Part shown: positions 1 through 10,300 of the stretch, piece after piece
Layout of the letters: the number at the start of each line of letters is the position of its first letter
How positions within the stretch are numbered: the first letter of the stretch is position 1
Assembly: GCF_035653575.1 (NCBI RefSeq)
Contig: NZ_DASRBQ010000056.1
Location: forward strand, 62,001-126,000
Length of the DNA: 64,000 nt
Reading direction: 5' to 3'
DNA from: Actinocrinis sp035653575
GTDB lineage: Bacteria > Actinomycetota > Actinomycetes > Streptomycetales > Catenulisporaceae
Notes under the pieces: model-generated
The model's database searches: none
What the model was told of the DNA's origin: nothing
The model's input: only the letters and a program-made list of their open reading frames with translations
Position numbers and translations under genes: made by a program

Positions 1-1470
1 GGTCTGCGGGTTGTCGTTCTCGTTGTGCGCGACCAGGACCGTCGTGCCGTCCGGGTCGCGGAACGCCACGTCCATCACCTGGCCGTTCCAGCCGGTCGTG
101 CCGAACGAGGTGCTGGCGATGCGCACCGCGCCGGGCTTTACGAAGCGGGCCAGGTGCCCGAGCGTGTAGTACTCGGCGTCGTTGGTCACCGTGCCGTCCG
201 CGGCGACCGTGACGATGCCGGTGCACGTGCCGCAGCCGCCGACGTGCGGGCCGCCGTCCGGGTTCAGCGCGAGATTCCAGTTGATCACGGTCTCGGCCCA
301 GTTGCGGGTCGCGCCGATGATCAGGTTCCTGGCATGCCACTTGAGCGTGTCGGAGAAGGTGTTCGCGGGGTTCGCGGACTGGCTGCCGGAGCACTCGGTG
401 AAGTAGATCGCCTTGTCCGGGAACTGGTTGTGCAGCGCGGTCATCGCGCTCGGGTCGCCGTAATAGCAGTGATAGGCGACGCCGGTAACCCAGCGGCTCG
501 CCGAGGAGGAGAGCACGTTCTGGGGGTACGCGTTAATGTCCGCGGTCTCGTCCGGGGGCGTCGCGGCGGCGTCGTTCGGGTGCTCGGTCCAGTTGTGGTC
601 GTAGGCGAAGATCTGTGTGTCCAGGCCGGCCGCGCGCAGCATCGGGCCGAGGTCCTCGATGACCTTCTCCTCCTGCGTGCTGGACATGTCAGTGCCCGGA
701 TAGCCGTTGGGCGTGCGGTTCTGTGGCTCGTTCTGGACGGTGATCGCATTCACCGTCACGCCGTTGGCGCGATAGGCCTCGATGAACTTGAGCAGGTACA
801 GCGCGTAGGAGCGGTAGATGCGCGGGTCGTCGATCAGCCGGCCGCCGTCGAGTGAGCCGCCGGTCTTCATCCAGGCCGGCGGACTCCACGGTGTCGCGAT
901 GATCTGAAGGCGCGGGTTGATCGCCTTCGCCTCGCGCAGCAGCGGGAGGATCTGCGCCTGGTCGTGCGCGATGGAGAAGTGCCGCTGCTGGTAGTCGGTC
1001 TGTCCGGCGGGCAGGTCGTCGTAGGTGTAGGCGGCCGTGGTCACGAAGTCGGAGGCGCCGATCGGCTGGCGCAGATAGTCCAGGCCGTCGCCGGTCGCCG
1101 GGTCGAACAGTTCGCGCATCGTCGCGGTGCGGGCGGCGGGAGCGAGCCCGTAGAGCACGGAGGCCGAGGAGTCGGTGATCGCGCCGCCGAAGCCCTGCAT
1201 GGTCTGGAAGGTCCGGGTCGGATCGACCACGATCGTGGGCGCAGTGGTCGCCGCGCCGCCGCCCGCGCCCGTGTCGGCAGCGCCGAACGCGACGGTGCCG
1301 AGGTCGCTGAGCTTGTCGGTGCCGTCCGGGGTGGTGACCCAGACGTGCGCGGCGACCGGAGCGGGGGCGCCTGCGCGGTCCGGCGTGTTCGCCGCCGACG
1401 CGCCGGCCGAGGCGCCGACAGCGGCGATCGCCGTGCCCAGTGAAACCGCGATGAGCCTGGAGCGGGCCAT
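1..1470 (-). CDS. GH30-family secreted glycosidase (glucosylceramidase-like), C-terminus outside window
   Basis: A retaining clan GH-A glycosidase of family GH30, probably acting outside the cell on a beta-linked glucan, xylan or glycolipid. About 490 codons are visible and the 3' end runs off the window. The N-terminus is a signal peptide (MARSRLIAVSL, then Ala/Gly-rich to about residue 27). GFGGAITDSSA is the typical GH30 opening. The acid/base Glu lies in TVQNEPQN (about E248) and the nucleophile Glu in YFTECSGS (about E359). The ATG at 1470 has GGAAGG 7-8 bases upstream. The gene is divergent from a LacI-type regulator with an operator-like palindrome between them, so sugar-dependent repression is likely. 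Family is secure; substrate is not readable from sequence. Confidence 0.88.
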   Translation of the reverse strand, partial: MARSRLIAVSLGTAIAAVGASAGASAANTPDRAGAPAPVAAHVWVTTPDGTDKLSDLGTVAFGAADTGAGGGAATTAPTIVVDPTRTFQTMQGFGGAITDSSASVLYGLAPAARTATMRELFDPATGDGLDYLRQPIGASDFVTTAAYTYDDLPAGQTDYQQRHFSIAHDQAQILPLLREAKAINPRLQIIATPWSPPAWMKTGGSLDGGRLIDDPRIYRSYALYLLKFIEAYRANGVTVNAITVQNEPQNRTPNGYPGTDMSSTQEEKVIEDLGPMLRAAGLDTQIFAYDHNWTEHPNDAAATPPDETADINAYPQNVLSSSASRWVTGVAYHCYYGDPSAMTALHNQFPDKAIYFTECSGSQSANPANTFSDTLKWHARNLIIGATRNWAETVINWNLALNPDGGPHVGGCGTCTGIVTVAADGTVTNDAEYYTLGHLARFVKPGAVRIASTSFGTTGWNGQVMDVAFRDPDGTTVLVAHNENDNPQT

Positions 1471-1504
1471 GTCTGTCCTTCCTTTCGCGCCGCCCTGTAA
1501 CAGA

Positions 1505-1522
1505 TGTAACAACGTTGGAACA
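1505..1522. promoter_or_regulatory. Putative LacI-family operator
   Basis: TGTAACAACGTTGGAACA is an 18-bp imperfect palindrome (TGT-n2-CAACGTTG-n2-ACA) with the central CG common in LacI-family sites. It sits 35 bp upstream of the GH30 start and about 107 bp upstream of the divergent regulator. Role as the regulator's binding site is inferred from symmetry and position. Confidence 0.55.
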
Positions 1523-1629
1523 TTGACGACAGCCGTAGAAAACCAGCGGTTCCGGCAACTGTCAACGGGTAGTCGAGCACCGGTATGCTGCGACCATGAA
1601 ACGCGGTGCTGTAACAAGCGCGGTGGCAC

Positions 1630-2658
1630 ATGGTTAGCCCGGCGACACCGCGCCGGGTGACAGTCCGCGATATCGCGGCGCACACCGGCGTTTCGATCGC
1701 CACCGTCTCGCGGGTCCTCAACGAGCAGGCGAACGTCGCACCGCGCACCCGCGATCTGGTGCGGCGGGCCGCCGAGGAGCTGGGCGCGCAGACGGACGCG
1801 GCAGGCCGTGCCACGGCTGTGCGCCAGGGCGCGGTCTTCGTGCGTTGCCCGTACGTGCTCACCGACTACTTCGGGCTCATCGTCTCCTCGATCGCCGAGA
1901 CGCTGGAGCTGCACGGCAGGACGCTGATTCTCAACGCCGGTGAGGCCGCGCAGCAGGCCGCCGTGTTGCCCGCGCTGCCCACGCGGGCCGGGGTCGGCGG
2001 TGCGATCGTGATCCTGCCGCCGGAGCCGAGCGAGCAACTGGTCGCACTGCGCGGGCGCGGCTTCCCCTTCGTCGTGGTGGATCCGCGTACTGCGATGCCG
2101 CGCGACATCGCCGCCGTGTCCGCCGCGCATTTCGCCGGTGCCCGCAGCCTGACCGCACACCTGACGCGGCTCGGGCACCGCCGGATCGGGGTGATCGCCG
2201 GTCCGGACAACTGGCTGGCCAGCGAGGCGCGACTGGCCGGGCACGCCTCGGCGCTCGCCGAGGCCGGCGTGCTGCCCTCCCCCGAGCTGGTGCGCGCTAC
2301 CGAGCCGACCACCCGCCACGGGTATCAGGCTACGAATGCGCTGCTCGATCTGCCGCAGCGGCCCACGGCGCTGATCGGCTTCAACGACAAGGCCGCCGTC
2401 GGCGCGCTCACCGCCGCCGCGCAGCGCGGGCTGCGCGTGCCGGACGACCTGTCCATCGCAGGCTTCGATGACATCGATCTGGCCCAGGCGACCAGCCCGA
2501 TGCTCACCACAGTGCGCCAGCCGCTGGCCGAGATGGGCCGGATGGCTGTCAGCCTGTTGATCCGACTGCTGGACGGCCACCGGGTGGACGCGCTGCACGT
2601 CGAGCTGGCGACCGAGTTGGTGGTGCGGGGCTCCACCGGTGCGGCGCCGGCCCGCTGA
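1630..2658 (+). CDS. LacI-family transcriptional regulator
   Basis: A DNA-binding repressor of 342 residues, normal for the family. An N-terminal helix-turn-helix (VTVRDIAAHTGVSIATVSRVL, residues about 10-30) with hinge helix is followed by a periplasmic-binding-protein-like sugar domain (about 60-335, with the typical LSIAGFDDIDLAQ segment). It lies between a GH30 glycosidase on the other strand and a CBM2 glycosidase downstream, so it most likely controls plant-polysaccharide use. The ligand is unknown. The ribosome binding site before the ATG is weak (GCGGTGG). The first residues VSPATPRR are variable, so the start could differ slightly. Confidence 0.92.
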   Translation: MVSPATPRRVTVRDIAAHTGVSIATVSRVLNEQANVAPRTRDLVRRAAEELGAQTDAAGRATAVRQGAVFVRCPYVLTDYFGLIVSSIAETLELHGRTLILNAGEAAQQAAVLPALPTRAGVGGAIVILPPEPSEQLVALRGRGFPFVVVDPRTAMPRDIAAVSAAHFAGARSLTAHLTRLGHRRIGVIAGPDNWLASEARLAGHASALAEAGVLPSPELVRATEPTTRHGYQATNALLDLPQRPTALIGFNDKAAVGALTAAAQRGLRVPDDLSIAGFDDIDLAQATSPMLTTVRQPLAEMGRMAVSLLIRLLDGHRVDALHVELATELVVRGSTGAAPAR

Positions 2659-2819
2659 GGCCCGGCGCGTAAGTTTCGGCGGCCACCCTCGGCTGGACTG
2701 CGCGATGATCGACGGCCCGGTCACGCCCTTGACGATCAGCGCCGCCGGACCCAATCCTGCGGTTTCGGCCGGGATAAGCCGGTTGAGCTGCATTCCCCAC
2801 TCGATGGAGGGCACCGTCG

Positions 2820-5048
2820 ATGACCATCGCAGGGCGCCGCACTGACCCGGTGCGCGCACAGGTTGATACAAGACCTCGGATACGCCGCGGCGTGCTCGCG
2901 GCGGCCGTGCTTCCGGTAGCGGCGGCGGCCGCGTTCGCCGCGGCGGCTGTGCCGGCGACCGCCGCGACACCGAACGCGACGAGCGCCGCGACCGTCAGCA
3001 TCAACACGGGGCAGACGCTCGCGACCGTGCCCGCCACCGGGGTCGGCACCAACGGCTCGGTCTACGACAGCAAGCTGATCGACGCCGCAGTGCCCGGACT
3101 GATGAAGAACGCGGGCATCGGACTGATCCGCTTCCCGGGCGGGACCTCGTCGGACACGTACAACTGGAAGAACAACACCGATGTGCTTTCCGGCCAGGCG
3201 CAGTCGGTGAACTTCGACCAGTACGCCACGCTCCTGAGCCAGAGCGGCGCCCAGGGCATGATCACGGTGAACTACGGCACCGGCGACACCGTCGGCGCGA
3301 CGCAGAATCCCGCGGAAACCGGCGCGCAGTTCGCCGCGGATTGGGTGCGCTACGCCAACGTCACGCACAACTACGGCATCAAGTACTGGGAGATCGGCAA
3401 CGAGATCTACGGGAACGGCACGTACGGCGGCACCGGCTGGGAGCCGGACAAGCACTGCACCTCCGCTACCAGCCCGACCAACTGCGGCCCCGCGGTCTAC
3501 GCGCAGAACGTGAAGGCCTATATCAGCGCCATGAAGGCGGTGGACCCGAGCATCGTCATCGGCGTCGTGCTGACCGCGCCCGGCAACTGGCCCGACGGCG
3601 TGACCAACAGCGCCAGCCCGCAGACGTGGAACCAGACGGTGCTCTCCGCGCTGGGCAACCAGATCGGCTTCGCCGACGTGCACTGGTACCCGCAGAACCC
3701 GAGCACGGTCACCCCGCCCGGGCCGACCGACGCCGGCCTGCTCAGCGACACCTCGCAGATCCCGACGATGGTCTCCAGCCTGCGCTCCTCGCTGAGCCAG
3801 TACAGCGGAAGCGCCAACGTGCCGATCATGATCACCGAGACCAACTCGGTGTCCTCGAACCCCGGCAAGCAGACCCTCAGCATCGTCAACGCCCTGTATC
3901 TGGAGCAGGACTACCTGGGCTGGCTGCAGAACGGCGTCTCCAGCGTCGACTGGTGGCAGATCCACAACGGCATCGTGACCACCGGCGACAACGGCTCCTC
4001 GCTCTACGGCACCGCGACGTACGGCGACTACGGCGTGCTGGCCGACGGGAGCTGCGGCACGATCAACGGCGCGCAGGTCTGCGAGCCGGCCGCCGACACT
4101 CCCTTCCCCGCCTACTACGGCATGCAGTTGCTCAGCAAGTTCATCCACCCCGGTGACACCCTGGTCTCGGCGACCTCCAGCCAGTCGCTGGTCAAGTCGT
4201 ACGCCGTCAAGGCCGCCGATGGCTCGCTGCGGGTGATGTTGGTCAACGACGACCCGAGCAACAGCTACTCGGTCGGGCTCAGCTACTCCGGATTCACCCC
4301 GGCCTCCGGCGCTCCGAGCGTGGCCACGCTGGCTCCACCCGGCACGTCCATCACCACAGCGGCCAGCGGTAGCGCGGCGGCGCAGACCATCGCGCCGTAC
4401 AGCGCCGCGGTCATCACGCTGCAGCCCGGCTCGACCGTGACGCCGCCGACCACGCCCGGCACGCCGACGGCTTCCGGCGTCACGTCCACCTCGGTCAACC
4501 TGAGCTGGACCGCGTCGACGAGCAGCACGGGTATCGCAGGGTACGACGTCGTCAGCGTCAACGGCACCACCGAGACCGTGGTCGCGTCGCCGACCACGAA
4601 CTCGGCCACGATCAGTGGCCTGACTCCCTCGACGAGTTACACCTTCGCCGTCTACGCGAAGGACACCGCGGGCAACCGCTCCGCGCGCTCCGGCACGGTC
4701 GCCGTGACCACGAGCGCGTCCAGCTCCTCCGGCGGATGCAAGGTCACCTACGCGCCGAACTCCTGGGGCGGCGGCTTCACGGCGAACGTGACGGTCGCGA
4801 ACACGGGCACGACGGCGTGGAGCGGCTGGACGGTCGCCTGGACCTGGCCCGGCGACCAGAAGGTCACCAACGCCTGGAACGCCCAGGTGACCCAGAGCGG
4901 CACCAAGGTGACGGCGACCAACGTCAGCTACAACGGCGCCGTGCCGGCCGGCGGCTCGACCTCGTTCGGGTTCCAGGGCACCTGGTCCAGCAGCAACGCC
5001 TCGCCGACCGCGTTCACCGTCAACGGAAACGCTTGCACGGTCGGGTGA
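2820..5048 (+). CDS. Secreted GH51-like arabinofuranosidase/glycosidase with FN3 and CBM2 domains
   Basis: A modular exported carbohydrate-active enzyme of 742 residues. Order: Arg-rich n-region and hydrophobic signal peptide (to about residue 50); clan GH-A TIM-barrel catalytic domain (about 55-400) with beta-rich tail to about 535; fibronectin type III domain (about 540-630); linker; CBM2 cellulose-binding domain (about 640-742) with its paired Cys and conserved Trp. Acid/base is E195 in EIGNEIYG; nucleophile is E340 in IMITETNS. The catalytic part resembles alpha-L-arabinofuranosidases of family GH51, but GH79 or GH39 cannot be excluded by eye. GGAGGG precedes the ATG. It follows the LacI regulator with a 161-bp gap and ends at a strong hairpin. 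Confidence 0.85.
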   Translation: MTIAGRRTDPVRAQVDTRPRIRRGVLAAAVLPVAAAAAFAAAAVPATAATPNATSAATVSINTGQTLATVPATGVGTNGSVYDSKLIDAAVPGLMKNAGIGLIRFPGGTSSDTYNWKNNTDVLSGQAQSVNFDQYATLLSQSGAQGMITVNYGTGDTVGATQNPAETGAQFAADWVRYANVTHNYGIKYWEIGNEIYGNGTYGGTGWEPDKHCTSATSPTNCGPAVYAQNVKAYISAMKAVDPSIVIGVVLTAPGNWPDGVTNSASPQTWNQTVLSALGNQIGFADVHWYPQNPSTVTPPGPTDAGLLSDTSQIPTMVSSLRSSLSQYSGSANVPIMITETNSVSSNPGKQTLSIVNALYLEQDYLGWLQNGVSSVDWWQIHNGIVTTGDNGSSLYGTATYGDYGVLADGSCGTINGAQVCEPAADTPFPAYYGMQLLSKFIHPGDTLVSATSSQSLVKSYAVKAADGSLRVMLVNDDPSNSYSVGLSYSGFTPASGAPSVATLAPPGTSITTAASGSAAAQTIAPYSAAVITLQPGSTVTPPTTPGTPTASGVTSTSVNLSWTASTSSTGIAGYDVVSVNGTTETVVASPTTNSATISGLTPSTSYTFAVYAKDTAGNRSARSGTVAVTTSASSSSGGCKVTYAPNSWGGGFTANVTVANTGTTAWSGWTVAWTWPGDQKVTNAWNAQVTQSGTKVTATNVSYNGAVPAGGSTSFGFQGTWSSSNASPTAFTVNGNACTVG

Positions 5049-5106
5049 TCGCAGTTAGCTGACGGCGGTATCCAGTCAGCCGCTCAGCGCAAGGGTCGAA
5101 CAACGC

Positions 5107-5135
5107 GGGGCCGGTGCGCACCAAGCACCGGCCCC
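5107..5135 (+). terminator. GC-rich hairpin after the CBM2 glycosidase
   Basis: GGGGCCGGTGC and GCACCGGCCCC form a perfect 11-bp stem with a 7-base loop, about 60 bp after the stop codon. There is no T-tract, which is common for actinobacterial terminators. It also argues against the ATG at 5136 as the start of the next gene. Confidence 0.7.
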
Positions 5136-5198
5136 GTGCCGCACCATCCCGGCTTCGGACGGCTCGCGCCCACCGCCGACCGATGGGAAGGTGGACCG

Positions 5199-6614
5199 GT
5201 GGGATTGCATGAGGGACACCGCAGCGACCGCCGCCTAGCCGTCAACCCGCTACTCTCCGAGGCCGATCCGCTCGGCCCGCTCGAGGTCGCACCGCCCGCG
5301 CACCGGCTGCCCGACGGCCCGATGCCGCCGTCGATCGCATACCGCCTGGTGCACGACGAGCTGATGCTCGACGGCAACGCCCGGCTCAACCTGGCCACCT
5401 TCGTGACCACCTGGATGGAGCCGCAGGCCACCGCGCTGATGGCGGAGTGCGCCGAGAAGAACATGATCGACAAGGACGAGTATCCGCAGACCGCGGAGCT
5501 CGAACGCCGCTGTGTGTCGATCCTGGCCGATCTGTGGAACGCGCCGGACCCGCAGGCCGCGGTCGGCTGCTCGACCACCGGTTCGAGCGAGGCGTGCATG
5601 CTCGGCGGCCTCGCCCTCAAGCGCCGCTGGATGCGCGAGCCGCGCAACGCCGACCGATACGCCTCCGGCCAGGCCCGGCCGAACCTGGTCATGGGCATCA
5701 ACGTGCAGGTCTGCTGGGAGAAGTTCTGCAACTTCTGGGAGATCGAGCCGCGGCTGGTCCCGATGGAGGGCGAGCGCTACCACCTCGACGGTGAGCGCGC
5801 CGCCGCGATGTGCGACGAGAACACGATCGGGGTCGTCGCGGTGCTCGGCTCGACGATGGACGGCAGCTACGAGCCGGTGCCGGAGATCTGCGCGGCGTTG
5901 GACGCGTTGCAGGAGCGCACCGGGCTCGACATCCCGGTGCACGTGGACGGCGCCTCGGGCGCGATGGTCGCGCCTTTCCTCGACCCGGAGCTGTCCTGGG
6001 ATTTCCGGCAGCCGCGGGTCGCCTCGATCAACACCTCCGGCCACAAGTACGGCCTGGTGTACCCCGGCGTCGGCTGGGCGCTGTGGCGGGACAAGGCGGC
6101 GCTGCCCGAGGAGCTGGTCTTCAAGGTCAACTACCTCGGCGGGGACATGCCGACCTTCGCGCTGAACTTCTCCCGCCCCGGCGCCGAGGTCGTCGCGCAG
6201 TACTACAACTTCCTGCGGCTCGGCCGGGACGGCTACCGCGCGGTGCAGCAGGCGGCCCGCGACGTCGCGCAGCACCTCGCGCAGGGAGTCGAGGCGACCG
6301 GGGCGTTCCGGCTGCTGACCCGCGGCGACGAACTGCCGGTCTTCGCGTTCACCACGCGCGACGAGGCCACGGTCTTCGACGTCTTCGACGTCTCGCGGCG
6401 GCTGCGCGAGCGCGGCTGGCAGGTGCCCGCGTACACCTTTCCGGCTAACCGCGAGGACCTGGCGGTGATCCGGCTGGTATGCCGCAACGGGTTCTCCATG
6501 GACCTGGCAGACCTCTTACTCGCGGATCTGAACCGGCTGCTGCCCGAACTCCACCGGCAGCCGGGACCGATGAGCGAGCACGGCGTGAAGAAGCGCACCG
6601 CCTTCCACCACTGA
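5199..6614 (+). CDS. gadB: Glutamate decarboxylase (PLP-dependent)
   Basis: Converts L-glutamate to GABA and CO2, consuming a proton; a cytoplasmic acid-resistance or GABA-forming enzyme. The protein is 471 residues from the GTG chosen here. Group II decarboxylase landmarks: CSTTGSSEACMLGGLALK (phosphate-binding region), HVDGASGAMVAPF (PLP ring Asp) and NTSGHKYGLVYPG, where K283 forms the Schiff base. The start was chosen because GGGAAGG lies 7 bases upstream; an ATG 63 bases earlier abuts a terminator hairpin and would add a non-conserved tail. No glutamate/GABA antiporter gene lies beside it, so it may serve metabolism or use an exchanger elsewhere. Confidence 0.93.
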   Translation: MGLHEGHRSDRRLAVNPLLSEADPLGPLEVAPPAHRLPDGPMPPSIAYRLVHDELMLDGNARLNLATFVTTWMEPQATALMAECAEKNMIDKDEYPQTAELERRCVSILADLWNAPDPQAAVGCSTTGSSEACMLGGLALKRRWMREPRNADRYASGQARPNLVMGINVQVCWEKFCNFWEIEPRLVPMEGERYHLDGERAAAMCDENTIGVVAVLGSTMDGSYEPVPEICAALDALQERTGLDIPVHVDGASGAMVAPFLDPELSWDFRQPRVASINTSGHKYGLVYPGVGWALWRDKAALPEELVFKVNYLGGDMPTFALNFSRPGAEVVAQYYNFLRLGRDGYRAVQQAARDVAQHLAQGVEATGAFRLLTRGDELPVFAFTTRDEATVFDVFDVSRRLRERGWQVPAYTFPANREDLAVIRLVCRNGFSMDLADLLLADLNRLLPELHRQPGPMSEHGVKKRTAFHH

Positions 6615-6643
6615 CGCCGAGATCGGCGGCTGTCTGTAAGTAG

Positions 6644-7318
6644 CTACTCGGCCAGACCCGCGCGACGCAGGTATTCGAGGTCTTCCAGGTATTGCGCGAA
6701 GTTCTTGGACCGGCGCGGCGCGATGGCCACCAGCGAGTCGAAGGGCGTCAGCTCGAACCGCGAAACGGCGATCCCGGCGTACACCGGCAGCTCAACGCCC
6801 TGAGTCTTGTCCACGACGTCCCGGTGCAGCAGGAACTGCGTCTCTGGATTCCGCCGCACCAAATGCCCCGGCACCATATAGAAGTCCGCGTCGCTGAACT
6901 CGGCTTCTGAGATGTCCAGCGCCCAATCCACGTCGCGGTAGTACGACTCGATCGCGGCGTTGAACTCGGCCTGCAGGCGCTCCTCCATCCCGTAGTTCAC
7001 CGGCGTCGTCATCAGAGGGCCGATCCGGCCCTTCAGTGTGACGTGCTTGAAAACGCAGCCGGAGAGTTGGTGCAGCTTGGCCAGGGAGAGCCCGTCGACG
7101 GTCACGTCCTCGAAGCGCACTCCGTGCACCGAGCAGTTCGCCGCCGAGGAACGGCTGATCGTCACGTCCCGCACGACCAGCCCGAGCCCGGGGTCGTCGT
7201 GCTGCGCCAGAATGCACGAGTCGAACTTGACCCGATCCAGGTCAAGCCCCTCGAACACGCGCCCGCTGCCGTACTGGCGCAGCCGGGTGAAGGTCTCGCC
7301 GCCGATCTGCTGTCGCAT
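6644..7318 (-). CDS. Pentapeptide-like protein, candidate immunity protein for the Rhs toxin
   Basis: A protein of 224 residues that I do not recognise by family. Residues about 20-100 have repeating hydrophobic and F/L/V positions (GLDLDRVKFDSC, VRFEDVTVDGLSL, GCVFKHVTL) resembling a pentapeptide or right-handed beta-helix fold. The rest is mixed and charged, ending in EDLEYLRRAGLAE. It begins 9 bases after the stop of the large Rhs gene, same strand, with no clear ribosome binding site, suggesting translational coupling. Genes directly downstream of Rhs C-terminal toxins usually encode the matching immunity protein. That role is inferred from position only; a regulatory or structural role is possible. 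Confidence 0.6.
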   Translation of the reverse strand: MRQQIGGETFTRLRQYGSGRVFEGLDLDRVKFDSCILAQHDDPGLGLVVRDVTISRSSAANCSVHGVRFEDVTVDGLSLAKLHQLSGCVFKHVTLKGRIGPLMTTPVNYGMEERLQAEFNAAIESYYRDVDWALDISEAEFSDADFYMVPGHLVRRNPETQFLLHRDVVDKTQGVELPVYAGIAVSRFELTPFDSLVAIAPRRSKNFAQYLEDLEYLRRAGLAE

Positions 7319-7327
7319 GCGCCGACT

Positions 7328-10300
7328 CTACTTGAAGATCTGTTTCAGGTCGGCGTCAGAAATCGTCGGATATTGCATGATCTGGTCCCCGTGGTCGATG
7401 TACGGCCGGTTCATGTGCGTGTTGTACGAGCTCGCGCTGCCTCCGGTCACATCCACGTTGTAGTTGCCGCTGCCTATCTGGAAGTCGGCCACCTGCTGAC
7501 CGGGTGACGAGGTGCCCAGGTGGGTGATGTTCGGGTCGCCGAGGACCGCGGGGTCGTTCGCCGCGCCCTTTTCGATCTCCGAGCCGACGAACATCCGCTG
7601 CAAGTAAGGCTCCTGCTGACCGCGGGCGATCTGCGCCGGGCTCAGGTTCGCGCGGATCTGCGCCGGGGTCCGTGCGGCAGAGCGGTCGACAGCTTGCCTC
7701 AGCGTGTCGTAACTCGCCTGGTCGGCGGCGCTGAGGCTGGCTTTCGAGCCGGGCGGCGGCGTGTACGGCGCGAGACCCAGCGGGTCGAACGCGGCGAGCG
7801 GGTTGTCGACGTAGCGGTAGTGGTTTGGCGCGGGGCCAAGGCCGAGCGGGTCGGGTGAGGCGTAGGCGCCGGTCGACGGGTCGTAGTAGCGGAAGTAGTT
7901 GTAGTGCAGGCCGGTTTCGGCGTCGTGGTACTGGCCCGCGAAGCGCAGCGGGCAGTCGGTCTCGGCGCCCGGGGCGGTGATCGGGGTGCCCCAGAGGCTG
8001 GTCGTGGTGTGCCAGGCGATCCGGCCGTCTGGCGCGACCAGCTCCGTGGGCATGCCGGACTGGTCGGCGATGATCGCGTAGAACGCGGCGTCGATCTCGG
8101 TTTGCGGGGCGGTGGCGGCCCAGCTGCGCCGGGTTTGCGTCACGGCGCGGTAGCCGCCTGGCTCCCAGTCCCAGCTGACCGCCGTCGTAGTTCCGTCTAC
8201 TGCAGTCGATGCCTGTTCGGCGAGACGCGACCCGTCCCACGCGAAGGTGATCTCCTCGACTACCGCGCCCGCCGCACCCTCCCCATCAAGGCGCTGCTTT
8301 GCGGTGCGGCGGCCGATGGGGTCATAGATGTAGCGCCATGTGGCGTCGGGCGTGATGACCTGCGTGATGCGGTCGTCTGCGTTCCAGGTGTACTGCCACT
8401 GCTTCGTCTGGCCCGACAAGGTGCGCCGCGTTGCGCGCACGAGGCGGCCCTGTCCGTCGTGCTCGAATGTCACCCGGCCGGCGCGGCGCACAAGGGTGCC
8501 CTCGTGTTCGAGTTCGCCTCGGCTCTCTTCATCGCCGGGCGCCGTTGCCTGCGCAAGGTTGCCGAGCGCGTCATAGGCGTACGTCTCGGACCAAGTCGCC
8601 GCTTGCACAGCCGTGACGCGGCCAAGCGGATCGAGGTTAAAGCTGCGGGCACCGCGCAGTTGATCGGTGAGCTCCGTGAGGTAGCCGTCTGGACGGTACG
8701 TGTACGCACGTTGCTGAAGTAGCGTGGGTTCCTGACCGGATCCGGTCTGGTCATACGCCCAAACCGACTGTGCGGCAAGACGGCCCGCTGCATCGAAACT
8801 CTGCGCGATCGCGGCACCGGCGCCGACGTACCGGAGCGTTTCCTGGCCGATCGCATCATGTTGGAAGGTCAGGGCACTGTTCGCGGTGGTGAGAGTCGCC
8901 GGAAGGCCGACCGCGTCGTACGTCCACTGCGATACCGCGCCTGACGGAGTCGTGCGGCGGATTCGGCGGCCGGCGGCGTCGTACTCGTTGATCAGGGTTC
9001 GGCCGTCGACCGTCTCGGTGAGGATGCGGCCGAGTGCGTCGCGGGTGTAGTCGAGGGTGGAATCCGGGCTTTCAGCATGGATCAGGTGGCCAGCAGGGCT
9101 GTACACGAGCCGGTAGACCGAGCCGTCCGCCTCGCGCTCGACAACCCGGCCAAGCGAATCGCGGCTGTAGGTAACGACCTGCCCCGCACCGTTCACCCGC
9201 TCGATCAGCTGGCGTGCCGTGTCGTAGCGGTATGTCAGAGCACGACCGTTGAAGTCGGTCTCGGCGACCAGGTTGTCGGCGGCGTCATACTCGTAGCGCC
9301 AGGACAGGCCGGCGGCATTCGTGACGCTGACCAGCCGCAGTTCGGTGTCGTAGCCGAAGCGATAGACCGCGCCGAACTGGTCGGTGCGCGCAATCGGCTT
9401 GTCGAAGGGCCCATACTCGGTCCGCGCCGTTCCGCCGATCGGGTCGCGGTATTCGACAAGGTTGCCCTCGCCGTCGTACGTCCACTCTTGGCGTGTGCCG
9501 TCCGGCAGGACGCGCCAGGCAGGAGCCCCCTCGACGGTCCACCCCATAGTCGAGACCGCGCCGAGCGCATCCGTCACGCTGCTGACTCGGCCGAACGCGT
9601 CGCGTTGGAGCCGGGCGTGTGAGCCGTTCGCGGCGGTCGTGGCGACGGGAAGCCCCGCGCTGTTCGCCTCGAAGCGGGTGACCTGACCCAGTGGGTCAGT
9701 CTGCGCGATCATCGCACCGCGTTCGTCGTATTCGTACGTGGTGACGGCGCCGTCCGGGGCGGTGACGACGGTGAGATTTCCGCGCTCGTCATACGCGTAC
9801 TGCCATAGCGCGCCGCCCGGAACGAGGACCGCTGTGGGCAGCCGCGATTCGTTGTACGTGATCTGCAAGGCGCTGCCGTCCGGGCGCTCGATTCGCACCG
9901 GGTCGCCGTGCTCATCGCGCACGTATCGTGTGGTGCGGCCGAGCGCATCGGTGACGGCGAGCAGCCGGTTGTAGCGATCCTGCTCGGTGACGGTCTCGGC
10001 GCCGAGCGGGTCCACCACGCGGACCGTCTGGCCGCGCTCGTTCCAGTGGTAGACGGTCGGGTAGCCGAGCGAGTCGGTGACGGTGGTGGTGCGTGCTTCG
10101 AGGTCGTAGGCGAAGGTGGCGGCCAGGTAGCCGCCGGTGCCGTTGGCGCTCACGACGCGGCCGGAGTCGTCGTACTCGTATTCGTACCGGTTGCCGTTGC
10201 GGTCGATCCAGCCGGTGACCCGGTCGTCGCGGTCGTATTCGAAGACCAGCGGGCGGCCGGAGGAGTCGAGCAGATCGGTCAGCCTGCCGAGCGGGTCGTA

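Noticed and set aside
2736..4148. A 470-codon minus-strand frame opposite the CBM2 glycosidase.
   Set aside because: Composition is the Ala/Arg/Val/Gly-rich kind seen in antisense frames, while the + strand frame has clear catalytic motifs and domains.
5136..5198. ATG at 5136 as start of glutamate decarboxylase.
   Set aside because: It directly follows a terminator stem, lacks a ribosome binding site, and the GTG at 5199 has GGGAAGG upstream.
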